The notes beneath the pieces were generated by a model, which saw only the letters and a list, made by a program, of their open reading frames with translations, did no database searches and was not told the origin of the DNA. This document shows, piece after piece, positions 23,271 through 33,969 of a stretch of DNA of 64,000 nucleotides. A program made the translations under genes and the position numbers. Within the stretch, counting starts at the first letter, position 1. Each line of letters starts with the position of its first letter. Origin of the DNA: Sipunculus nudus (Eukaryota > Annelida > Sipuncula > Golfingiida > Sipunculidae); contig CM049317.1 of assembly GCA_026874595.1 (NCBI GenBank), forward strand, positions 52,099,618 to 52,163,617, given 5' to 3'.

Positions 23271-23617
23271 TCCAAAAGTGATGTTCTTGTTATAATCCCG
23301 AAAACAAACTGAAGATCCGTCACAAATTTAGAAAAAAATCTAACTGCCGCACTTATCGGAAAAGGTATACAACTGACTTACACGCTTCTGTGTCCGCTGG
23401 AATATTTCTCTCCTCTCTCCCGGCTCTAAAACACACCCCGTGAATCCAAAAGTGATGTTCTTGTTATAATCCCAAAAACAAACTGAAGATCCGTCACAAA
23501 TTTAGAAAAAAATCTAACTGCCGCACTTATCGGAAAAGGTCCACAACTGACTTACACGCTTCTGTGTCCGCTGGAATATTTCTCTCCTCTCTCCCGGCTC
23601 TAAAACACACCCCGTGA
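23271..23617. repeat. 174-bp tandem duplication inside solo LTR copy 1
   Basis: Two nearly identical units begin TCCAAAAGTGATGTTC at 23271 and 23445 and end in CACACCCCGTGA. On the sense (minus) strand they lie just downstream of the TATA-like box. Confidence 0.95.
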
Positions 23618-23624
23618 TTTATAT
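23617..23624 (-). promoter_or_regulatory. TATA-like box of solo LTR copy 1
   Basis: ATATAAAT on minus, at the same place as TATATAAA/TATAAATA in the three sister LTRs. It fixes the transcriptional direction of the family. Confidence 0.55.
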
Positions 23625-23930
23625 CCCAAGCCAAGAACTTTCCATGTCTCGAACAATCCATAGAACCCAATAGTACACACGTTACAGGAAACATCTAGAA
23701 CAACGAACACTGTGTCACAAGTGAGCCGGCCCGGCTAGGCCAGGCGAGAAAGCCCCAGACTAACATGACCGCTGTGTTCAAACGTGGGCTGCACCCGGCC
23801 AGCTAGAACAAGGAACGCTGTAGCATAGCAACGCCAGGGCTTGAGCCAAACACGAATCAGAATGTCAACAGCCCACAATATTAAGAGACATGTCAACAGC
23901 TCACAGTAAAACAGACATCTGTAACAGTGC

Positions 23931-24485
23931 TAACATTTTAAACCTATTTAAAACTTTGCCACGATCATACCGATTTAAAAAAAATCGTTTCAGGCCGTAG
24001 TTATGCGTAGAAGAGTGTCGGCATCTTAGTAGATCGTGCTTAGAGCTTAGGAGAATGAGAAAGAATATGAGGAACGCAATGGAGCGTGGTGGGTTAATCG
24101 TAAAACAGCGTAGAAAAGTATCCATGTTTCCTTTGTGGAGTGACTTAACAAACTGATAAAATGCAAAATCTACTTCCTTTTTTATACCGATCTTGTCTCA
24201 ATTATGTATAAACGCCCTATTACATCTTAACAGATGGCAAGAAAAGGCAACAGAACTTTATGAACGTAAGGGAATGTAACTAAGTGTAAGAGATTGTAGA
24301 TCCAAACAATGATTATCGTAAAAGATCGCAACAGATCTTCATAGAATGGTATGGAATCGGTTATCATGTCTTTGTCGATCTTATCTAGGATCCTAACAAA
24401 ACGTATGTCATCATATGAAAGCGTATGAAATGGTAAAAAAGCGTAACGAATCAGAAAAAAATCAACAAAAAAGTCCACAATCATG
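23931..24485. other. Repetitive GCGTA/GTAA-rich sequence around the LTR insertion
   Basis: Together with 22740-22874 this is the target DNA of solo LTR copy 1. Words such as GCGTAG, GCGTATGA, GAACGTAAG and AACGTATG recur at irregular spacing, like a worn array of subterminal repeats. Open frames on minus are AT-biased and unrecognised. Confidence 0.35.
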
Positions 24486-26460
24486 AAGATCTAATACAGT
24501 CCTTGGTTCGCATCGGATCGGCGTAGTAAAAAACCAGATTTACACTTCTCGCGCAGTGGTTATACACTACACTTTCTAAATCTCCTTCGTTTTAACCGCT
24601 GCTTTCTATTAACAGGATTTGCCGGGTTTCACCGTTAGGGCTTGCACAGGGCAAATGACCCACAATCTGAAAAGACTGCAGTGTATTACCGCTGCCTGAG
24701 GAGTGATCGCTTTGTCACATAACGCTGTGGCCACGCCGTCTTGATCTGTCTCGAGCGATGCCAAGTGTGTCCCAAGGGAGTCATTTCCAATATTTCCCCA
24801 TAAATCCTTAGAAAACTTACATTATTTGGGAAGAGACGGTTGCATCATCATCTATGAACTACGTGAACTACACAGGAACGGGTGATACGCTAGTTTATTG
24901 AGATGGTGGAAGAAACTTAATCAATTAAAAAAATCTATCATTACCATATGATACCAACGCATTTACGTAACACCATGTACTTTTGCGTCTTTAACCAGTG
25001 TCTATTTTGCTTTGATCATCAAAATTAATATTACGACTACCAGATAGGGGGATCTGATTTCACTTTAAACATAATTAGCTTACATTTACCACCAGGCAGT
25101 GATCAAAGCCGACGGCGACTCGGTACCTACTTGGCCTGAAACTTGTAATATTATCCAAACGAGAATGACTCTTAATTGATAAAAGCCTAAAGGTTTTCCA
25201 TGCAGTATCAAAGTCTATCAGAGATTCATAATGATGTATGCGGTAGGTAAACTCAGCTTGAAGTTTAAGGTAAATTGAACTTCCAACATTACGTTATTAT
25301 GTTTGTACTCATACATGTACCCACTCGCCCGAGGTTCAAGGAGTGCTTGGTTGTTATGGTGAGCACCTTTCTCAACGTCTCTCAAATCCTAGGTTACCGC
25401 ATGAATGTGGTGCCGAGTTATGGCGTCATCATGACACCCACAGAAACCTGAACACTTCAGATAGGAAACACTTGGAATTCCTTGAACGTTCCTTGAATGC
25501 ATGCTTTATAACACCTATGAGATAAATATGTTTACTAGCAGGATATTTACCTAACTTTTTATTGATAGAATTTATATTGCTGCTCTAAAGCAATATTCAT
25601 TAATCTATTTTTTTTTATATTTTCCTACATGATAATACATACATACATACATATATAACTGAGGTTTATACCGTTCTGTATTATTAATTGCCAACCTGAG
25701 ACAAAATTTCAATTGAGGATCGGTATACACCCGAAAAAAAAACAACTGAATACAATTCAGTTGGTCAAATTTGATTTCCATTTCATGACTCGACAAAATA
25801 ATTTTTTATAAATACAACCGTACATAACAACAAGTTAAAATTTACAGTGGCAAAATAAAATAACCCATATTCATGAAAGTATTTATCCTTTGGATACTAA
25901 AGTCGTTCTCTAGGTCAGTTGCATTTATAAATATAGCGTCGTGCCATGCACCCCTTGTCTCTATAAAGACCAGTTCTGCACAGACGTGGTAAAGTCTGCT
26001 AATATTGGAAAGGTCATATAATATTTCTATAAATAACATTTATATAGTTGGCACGGGGCTATAATAGGCCTTTTCTATTAATACCAGTAATCAAACCCAT
26101 TGGTTACTGTCCCAGTTTGGACTAAACATTTCCGCTGCGTAAATGGGTAAGCTATCTTATACTAGTGCTGGACACGTTGGTGAAAATGAACTATATTCCC
26201 CGTTTCCCTCAATAAATATAGAGAGCTTGATTTAACAAGTGAAGCTAAGCTTTCTCCCGACTCTCTTCATCTCAACTTGATGCAGTGACGGTTATCCAAT
26301 GCATTTCGGGATACTCTCATTTGGTAAACAAAAGTAGTAAAATGACAAAAATACACATTATAAAATTACAAATTTAAAACGACTTATATATATAATTTAT
26401 GAAGAAAAAAATCTTTTCATTGAAACTAAAAATCCGTTTTCTCTTTTAATTTTTTTTACA
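24486..26460. other. Unassigned sequence
   Basis: No repeat partner, RNA gene or convincing exon recognised. GC is higher at 24600-24780 without a coding frame. A short (CATA)n run lies near 25640. Confidence 0.4.
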
Positions 26461-26499
26461 AATTACTAAAAGTGTTAAATCATTGGCCTTGTTTGCTGT

Positions 26500-26600
26500 G
26501 AAAATGTGAGGGGGCAATCTATAGTAATAGTGACAGAAGCCCCCCCCCCCCACCCCTCCAAAAATAAGGACACCCGCGCAGAATCTTCTCCCGACAACTC
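26500..26600. repeat. Poly-C tract and G/C-rich patch
   Basis: A C run at about 26540-26550 followed by CACCCCTCC. It resembles other C/G-run patches at 26927, 33949, 47163 and 57943. Confidence 0.7.
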
Positions 26601-26926
26601 ACCCTCCGAATGATAAACAGGACGAAATCCACCCGGAAATATATGAAAAAAAATGTCTTCACTCACACCACATTTCATGATATTTACATTATCAAAAATG
26701 AAAATAAATATTGCTTAAACACTGTTTTATTTATATTTAACATTTCACTACTTTTGATTAATATGACATGTATAATTGCAAGATTATTAATGAAAAATTG
26801 ACGAAACTATGATCTTATTAACGAAATTATCTGACAGTTTATAGAAATGTGTTTAATTCCCCCAAAATGTGTGGGAGACAAATGGAAGTTTTTCCCTCAC
26901 CCCTTAAAGCCGAGAGGGACATGTCC

Positions 26927-26946
26927 TCCCCCCCCCCCCCCCCCCC
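26927..26946. repeat. Poly-C tract (about C20)
   Basis: A long C run between GGGACATGTCCT and GAAACGAGGACC. Confidence 0.95.
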
Positions 26947-26949
26947 GAA

Positions 26950-28384
26950 ACGAGGACCATATGTTTAATACAAAAAGACTTATTTCAAATATTTGGTAAT
27001 TTAGTCGCACACCACATCTAATAAATGAAAGTCGGTTTGTCAAAACATGTGTTTAAACATTGAGAAGTTTAAAAAAATCTATTAAAAATTATCTCAGGTA
27101 ATAGGATTGTGGACGATAATATATAATATGTTAATGTTACCTCAAACATAGTCCTGTAGCACTTTCTCGTAACAGCAAGAAAACAAAAGGCCTAGAAAAC
27201 AGTAAGAATTTTTATTTTCTGACTCTGAACTTTGAAGCAGTTTATTTCCTGGACACGGCAGGGGTCCGATTGGTGTAAACAAGCATACGAGTAACTACAG
27301 ATGTCCAAAATTACTGTCAACAGGTAACTGAGTGCGGAAATAGGTCACCACCCACCTCTTTCCACGCGAACGCTGCTGTCTAATAAACAGCTAGCTTTTA
27401 GCCTACCATAATGTATTTTTTATGAGACAAACTTAAGGCATGTTAGATAGGCTTGTGGTGGCAATCTTGTGCCTACCTTCAGTTCCACTAAGAGCTTCTT
27501 TAACATGCACTCAAAGACAATGTATTTAAAATATTGTAAAACATATAAAACATGATCAAATTATTCAAAGAAGTAAAGGTCACACGGTGTTTTCCCTTTT
27601 CCCGGTGTTTTCACTCAATTCTGTGTGAGTGTGTATGTATGTCCAGACGATATCTGGAGACGGTTTAGGGGATGATATTGAAATTTATCATATAGGCTGG
27701 TGTTGTGAAAGTGTTGATGAAGTTCAATTTTTTGGGTAAATTGAAGCGTAAATAACCACAAAATAAGTGTTAAAGGTTCACGCCACGGGCCGTTTCCCTG
27801 AAAGGTGTCCGTAAACCAACGTACATCATGGGGGGGGGGGGGGGTGGGAGGGGGTGGGGTCATGGTTGTCGTTCGTTAAGGTTATAGTCAAGTACAGCAA
27901 TACCACGAGGACCAGCACGTTCTTAAAATATTCAGTTAAAGAGATCCACGGAAAAACACAGGGTTAATTAAAATTCAATATCAATATCTTCCACGCTGGG
28001 TTTGGGTCCCCATATCGGACGATGTTTTAATTTTGATTAAGTGGAATAGAAAACAATAAATGATAAAAAAATCAAAATCCAATGTTTTGATTTTAAAAGA
28101 AAAGATAAGACGTTTGTATTGACTTTTTGTTAAAAGTACAGACTAAACTTAATCATTTGGATAAGGCGTATGGCTAAAGCGGCGATCAATAATTTCACGA
28201 TACACTGCCATAATACAATTGTTTGTATCTTGAGTACAGACTTTTAAGAGAATCACATAATCAATACTTATATTTATTAAAAAAATAGTATCGGAGTTTA
28301 ATAAGACATAATTAGATCTGTCTGTAAGTATAAGCAACTTATAAGTTGCATAACGCCTGGAAGATAAATAAAAAACAAAACTAT
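26950..28384. other. Unassigned; G run at 27830-27843
   Basis: Background DNA with a G-rich patch (27830-27860, G14 then TGGGAGGGGGTGGGG). No gene seen. Confidence 0.4.
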
Positions 28385-28388
28385 AAAT

Positions 28389-28732
28389 ATGCATTCTAAG
28401 GAATGCAAGCCTCCGCCATGTGGGCGGTCCTTAATGTTGGTTAATCCTCAACCCGTGTTTTCATTGGTGCATAAGTTCCAAAAACAAGTGTTTGCATTCA
28501 CTTATTCGGCCTATATTCCTATGTTCAATTGTGCATATGTGACCGCATATTTGTGAATATTCCTGATAGTCCTTCCCGGATCCGGATCATAAGCCAGGCC
28601 TAAATTTAAACTATTCTTCACTGGTCAATTCCCCACGTTCCCTGGATATTTCATGGAATTCCGTTCATGATTGCTTGAGTTATGAACGCACACATACGCA
28701 AGGGAACGCATACTCTCCTTGCGGAGGCAATT
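28389..28732 (+). mobile_element. Dispersed element M1, copy 4
   Basis: A complete-looking forward copy: GCATTCTAAGGAATGCAAGC, CTCCGCCATGTGGGCGG, GCATATTTGTGAATATTCC, GATCCGGATCATAAG and the final TCCTTGCGGAGGCAATTA. Confidence 0.85.
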
Positions 28733-28739
28733 ACAATAA

Positions 28740-29340
28740 TTTTGACAATGAAATTAATTCGTTTGTAGGCCAATATGGGCTAAGGTTTAAACCCTAGCTT
28801 GCTGAAGCACGGATTAAAACCAGATTGCTTCCCCGTTAATCTCTCAGTCACAGGCCACCACGAAAAAAATCCATTTTTACTGACAGTTAATCAGTCGCCA
28901 TGGTTACATATAAATTAAAATTAATACAAGATTGTCAAGCGCCAGTCATGTTTTGATGCATGAAATTAACATTATAAATAAACATGGAAGTCAAACTATA
29001 AAGAATGATGTAACTATCTCTTAAGCCGGTCTGGAGACAAAAATAGAAACACTATGTAAAAAGATAATGATACCGGTCTGTGAGGGATGACTCTATTAAA
29101 ATCTGGGCTAACCATTGATTGTTGATTGAGATGTTCACTCAGCGGCAAGCGGGAAATGAATGACGCACCGTGTGACCCCCATACCGCTTTATTGACATTA
29201 ATGCAAGTGCAGGGCTTAAGACAACTGTATACAATCTGCCCACACTAGTAGCAAGAACCAGTCTTACAGGCAGTGCACTTTGGGTATCAGGCCTGGCTTT
29301 GATCTGGAAGAGAGAAGATCAAACACAGCAGCAAAAGAAC
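28740..29340. other. Unassigned sequence
   Basis: Nothing recognised. A slightly GC-richer patch at 29100-29200 has no open frame of note. Confidence 0.4.
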
Positions 29341-29344
29341 TCGG

Positions 29345-29640
29345 CCGGCCCGCACAGCGGTGTATACCGACTCGCTCGGCGTAATGTGTGAATGAGTGCG
29401 GGTATTTGGAAAGCCCGGCGTCTGGTGCGATTGCTCCAACAAAGACTGCATGGAAAGCTTGCATTTTGCGAGAGATCTGTGGATACAGGGTGTCTGGAGA
29501 AATAAAGGGACGTTAGGAAGATTCACCCTTTACTCAGAAAAACGTGACGTCAGTGGTACCAATGAATCCGGTCAGGACACTTATTAGCCTAGTTTCAAAC
29601 AATTATTATAGAAATGAAACTGGGAAGATAATTTAGAAAG
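29345..29640 (+). repeat. Dispersed repeat R3, copy 1
   Basis: It aligns with 31222-31475 in the same orientation. Shared words are ACTCGCTCGGCGTAAT.TGTG, AATGAGTGCGGGTATTTGG, CGTGACGTCAGTGGT and TTATTAGCCTAGTTTC. Open frames in the two copies diverge by frameshifts, so it is not coding. Confidence 0.75.
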
Positions 29641-29648
29641 GCTATCTA

Positions 29649-29731
<83 letters not shown>
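29649..29731. repeat. (CT)n then (TA)n microsatellite
   Basis: A CT run of about 40 bases passes directly into a TA run of about 36 bases. The mirrored arrangement, (TA)n then (GA)n, occurs at 31045-31143 next to the second R3 copy. Confidence 0.95.
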
Positions 29732-29733
<2 letters not shown>

Positions 29734-29821
29734 TTTTTTTCCCTTATTGATCGGGTTGTATCAATATATCGTTATATCGATACGCAATATAGATACGGTT
29801 ACCGAAACGTTGTTATGGGTT

Positions 29822-29848
29822 CATAACTGAAATGATATTTCAGTTATG
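29822..29848. other. Perfect 12-bp hairpin
   Basis: CATAACTGAAAT, a GAT loop, then ATTTCAGTTATG: perfect arms with a three-base loop. No T run follows, and there is no reason to call it a terminator. Confidence 0.7.
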
Positions 29849-29849
29849 G

Positions 29850-30645
29850 GGATCCTCTTATGGAAAAGCGTAGCAAGGGTACATTAGGATATTTGCAAAA
29901 TAAACAGAGAAAATCGAGGCAATTAAGCAAATTTCTTACCAATAATGGCTAATTAACTGTTCTGGAGCAAAATAAATAATGTAAGAATGCTCCTATAAGG
30001 AAACTGCTAAGATTCTGCTCCTGTTGGTTTTCTGGAGCCTTCCATGCTGTCATGTGTATCTTTTGTCACATGACCCTGTCCTTGACCTTATTGATATGTG
30101 AAAAGTTATCCTGTGATTATTTTCCCAAATAAATTAAAGTAAATATTGTTTCCATATCTTCCATTAACACATTTTGTTAAATATACGTTAAAGGTATAGC
30201 CACTTATAAAAGACATATATTTCTTAGCCATATATTTTCATTACCTCTTAAGCAATATTTATGAACTAAGATGTTTAAGAATAGACTTATTAGCAATAAA
30301 TTACTTTGATACACCAGAGGTTAGGTCACAGGTCAGGTCATGGTTGACCAGAGTTCATGCCTCAGCAACATGGCAGCGTCAGTGATGGTCTTTTGCTCTT
30401 CGCTACATGATAAAATGCTGTTATATCATATACATATGATATTTCATAAGAACAAATTCAAGGCTGAGTATGGCCCGGGTCCCCCGGTGTGTAATTCTCA
30501 GCCTTGTACCAAGGCAAACCGATACCCTATGTATGCTTTATCGTCGTATGGATGAAACAAAATGACTGCTAACAAATGTAGATACAACTCTAACTTAAAC
30601 TATAATAATTGATACAACTTAAGCTACTTTATATTTCTTCATGTT
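29850..30645. other. Unassigned AT-rich sequence
   Basis: No recognised feature. A 71-codon open frame at 30340-30555 lacks a protein-like pattern. Confidence 0.4.
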
Positions 30646-30649
30646 GTCA

Positions 30650-31000
30650 TGCTGAATAATCTTAACTACATATTCGACAACAGGTGAAACTATAGGTCCA
30701 AGCCTTGTATGGGGAAATCAAATTCTAGTTTACAACTGGAAATGTGATTTAGTAGTTACCGTTCTAAAACATACGAAAATAGTAACTATATGACCTAAAA
30801 GGAAAATAAAAAGACTAAGACAAGGGCTATTAAACAAGCTCGAGATTTTAATACAGTTTAATCGGTTTAGTTTATGAGGTTAAGGAAAAAGGAGAGAGAA
30901 AATGTTTAAATCTAAATATTAAATGTTACGATATATGCCATTTCTAAAATGAAAGGTTTGGCCCATCACTTTAAATGAGTGGTTACCAATCAAGAAGCTG
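30650..31000 (+). repeat. Dispersed repeat R2, copy 1
   Basis: It aligns with 52870-53235 in the same orientation. Shared words are AACTACATATTCGA.AACAG, GTCCAAGCC, GGGGAAA.TCAAAT, GGTTAAGGAAAAA and CATCACTT..AATG.GT.ACTA/CC. Confidence 0.7.
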
Positions 31001-31044
31001 ACACTGCAGCGCAGAGGTTGTCGCGTCACCGAGAGCTTGAAATG

Positions 31045-31146
<102 letters not shown>

Positions 31147-31221
31147 AAGAGTGACGCCTTTTAAACAGATTAACTTATTTATTATCACAAAAGCTTTCGA
31201 AGCGCACGTGCTTTTTCGTCA

Positions 31222-31475
31222 GGTGGTCTATATACTCGCTCGGCGTAATTTGTGAATGAGTGCGGGTATTTGGAAAGCTCTGTCTGGTACGCTTTCTCTT
31301 CCAGACTCCGTGGAAAGCTGGCATTTCTGTCTGGAGAAAAAAGAGACTTCAAGAGAATTCACTATTCACTCGAAACAGCGTGACGTCAGTGGTGTTTAGG
31401 GATCCAATCAAGACAATTATTAGCCTAGTTTCGTACATCAATTATAGAAATTTTTTTTCGAAGATAATTAAGGCT
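31222..31475 (+). repeat. Dispersed repeat R3, copy 2
   Basis: Second copy of the 29345-29640 repeat, with small deletions. It starts right after the TTCGTCAGGTGG block that follows the (TA)n(GA)n tract. Confidence 0.75.
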
Positions 31476-31744
31476 TGCTGCCATCAGTGCTGATCGGCCA
31501 CTGGAAATAAGACTGTTTAGTGTTTTTTTTTTTTTTAGACAGAAATAGGCAACATTTATTTATATATACATACATACTTACAATATACATAGACAAGGAC
31601 AACACAGTAACTGATGCTAATGTGGTGAAAAAAATGCCTTGTAATTCATAATTCACTTATAAAGTGCATTCATATATATTTATATCTATTTAAACATAAA
31701 TATATATATATATATATGTAGTCATAACATTCTTACAAGTAATA

Positions 31745-33250
31745 TTACACTATCAGAGGTAATATTGGACTCCATTTCCTCAGATGGTGCGCCATCTTAC
31801 ATTGTTTTTCTGCAATGATGTATTCTTCCCTTGCAGTGATTTCACATTTAATATAAAGTTGTTGAACAAAACAGTCAGATGAATAACATTTTCCTTTGTA
31901 TACTGTGAGTTTGTACAATACTATCATTCTATTCATCAAAATATTTTTTTCAGTAACTGGAAGAATACCAAATATTATATTATTTGGGAGCATACCTGAC
32001 ATATTTACATTGCATGAGTTCAACCATTCACAGATCCTAAAGTACAGGTTTTTTGTGACTATACAATGACAAAAAAGATGTAATATGGTTTCTTGATACA
32101 GAAAACAATAGCCACATCTACCACTATCAACTAAATTCCATGTGAACAAATGACTGTTTACAGGTAAAGAATTATTCATAATTTTATATTAAACTCTCTT
32201 GTATACCAGTCAGATGGAATCTTATAAATCGATTGAAATCTTAATTTCTTTTCCTCATTTGTAACATTTAAATATAAATCCCATTTTATTTTTCTGCTCA
32301 TTATTTTCTTTTCAATAAATTTATTATATAACATTTTTGAATCTAGGTTTGATATCTTAAATGGATTATTCTTAATAAACACAGGATCATCATATTCCTG
32401 CATATTCACAGGATGCTCATCTTCTAATATAGTACCCTGATATTTTGATATAGATGACACTATTGATTGTAACTTGAATTTATCTAACTGTGTTAAATCT
32501 CCTTTATCTAGAGTGCTCCAAGATTTTAATGATCCATCAATATTTATTAGGTCATGAATATAATTTATCCCTGCCGCTGACAATTTTTTGTTAAAGTAAG
32601 ATGCTTTGTTGACATTAAATAGTTTGTTATTCTACAATGTTTGTGATAATACTTCAAATTTAGTTGTAGGGTAGCAATCAAAAAGTTCAGCCCATGAACA
32701 CAGGCATGATTTATAAAAATTTGGCAGGGAAAGTGGGATCCTCTGTATATCAAAGTTTGATCGTATGAATGCTACTCCACCAATCTTACGTAGATAACCT
32801 GTCACCAACTTCACCCAAGGTTTATCTTTATCCGTAATTAATCGTTTTATCCATAATACACGTAGGGCTTTCAACATTGATTCTACATCTGGAACTTTAA
32901 GACCACCTATTTCATAGGATCCAATAGCAGTACAATATTTAACTTTAGCCTTTTTATCCTTCCATATAAATAAGTTAATCATACTTTGTACTTCAGTAAT
33001 GAAGCCCTTTGGAGGATCACACATATTAGAGACATACAATATTGTAGATAAAACAAGTGATCGAGCTATTTCAACCCTACCATACACTGTCAGTGTACGA
33101 GTTTTCCATACATTCAAAGTTTTCTTAATTCTTTCTTTTATTCTTGTGAAGTTTTGCTCCACAACCATATCTGAATCATAACAAAAGTATATACCCAAAA
33201 TTCTTATGACATTTACAGTCAAATCTAACCATCTACATTCTATGGGTTTA
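31745..33250 (-). pseudogene. LINE (non-LTR retrotransposon) remnant, C-terminal part of the ORF2 protein
   Basis: On minus, three consecutive open segments (33250-32635, 32631-32176, 32179-31745) form one protein broken by an internal TAG at 32634-32632 and a -1 frameshift at an ATGA overlap near 32177. They show the region after the reverse-transcriptase core typical of L1/Tx1-like LINEs: VYGRVEIARSLVLSTILY, then FIWKDKKAKVKY, then GGLKVPD, then a thumb-like region, and finally a zinc-knuckle-like CGYC...HLFCHC cluster. The catalytic FADD-type box and the endonuclease are absent, so the copy is 5'-truncated, as is usual for LINE insertions. The stop codon is near 31745, and the 3' tail ends in AT-rich DNA. 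It is inactive; the exact clade is uncertain. Confidence 0.85.
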
Positions 33251-33580
33251 TCCTGTCTGTTTCAGTCTTTGCCTAACCTTTGTTTAGTGTTGAGAAATAT
33301 GGTATTATTTCATCGATTATTGGGAGACAATTATCGATTAAATATTGATATCATTATATGAAATGATAGTCTGTAAAATTTAATTAAATAAACACAAATT
33401 AATCATGTCCTGGCAGCAAGTTGATAAAAGTCATTAACAGACGTCAAAACCGTTTGGTGTGTAGCTGTATGATGCGCATTCAAAATTTATTTTTATTTTT
33501 TAATTTAAATGATCAAACATTTTGAAAAACTCTGAAACGTATTCCTAAGTCATTCCTAAGAGGTGACTTGCAAACACACA
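33251..33580. other. Unassigned AT-rich sequence
   Basis: Upstream of the LINE truncation point. Nothing recognised. Confidence 0.4.
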
Positions 33581-33582
33581 GA

Positions 33583-33587
33583 CACCA

Positions 33588-33625
<38 letters not shown>
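33583..33625. repeat. (CA)n microsatellite
   Basis: A CA run followed by TATATAATATA. Confidence 0.95.
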
Positions 33626-33630
<5 letters not shown>

Positions 33631-33948
33631 ATATACTTTTTGGCGTTTGTATGATATATCTAAGATATTTAGTGTCTGTGTGACACAGTTCAAACATATA
33701 CACTTAATTACATTCAAATATATCAGAATTAATTAAAGTTTTAAAAAATAAGGTATTACGTTTCCAGTATAAAGTAATTCTAAACCAGGTTTGAATATAA
33801 TATTACATAGTAAACTCATAAAAGGAACCAAAGTCTATATACATCTATTCATTTATATATTTAATTTGATATATGTAAATATTATTCTCTTAATAGTTGG
33901 GGAGAGGGGGATGATTACATTGACCATCCAACCCTTGCCAAAAATTGG

Positions 33949-33963
33949 GGGGGGGGGGGGGGG
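33949..33963. repeat. Poly-G tract
   Basis: A G run within the G-rich patch 33895-33995 (GGGGAGAGGGGG upstream, AAAGGTTCCCCATCCCC downstream). Confidence 0.95.
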
Positions 33964-33969
33964 GAAAGG

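Larger units (their letters stand above)
22879..23926 (-). mobile_element. Solo LTR family L1, copy 1
   Basis: It begins TGTTAGGGAAACTAATATC, ends CATCTGTAACA, and is flanked by the direct repeat GTGC (22875-22878 and 23927-23930). It matches three other solo LTRs in the window along their length, and no internal retrotransposon sequence lies beside it. At 1048 bp it is the longest copy, because 174 bp is tandemly duplicated (23271-23444 and 23445-23617). The TATA-like sequence (ATATAAAT) lies on minus, so the element's sense is minus. Confidence 0.9.
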
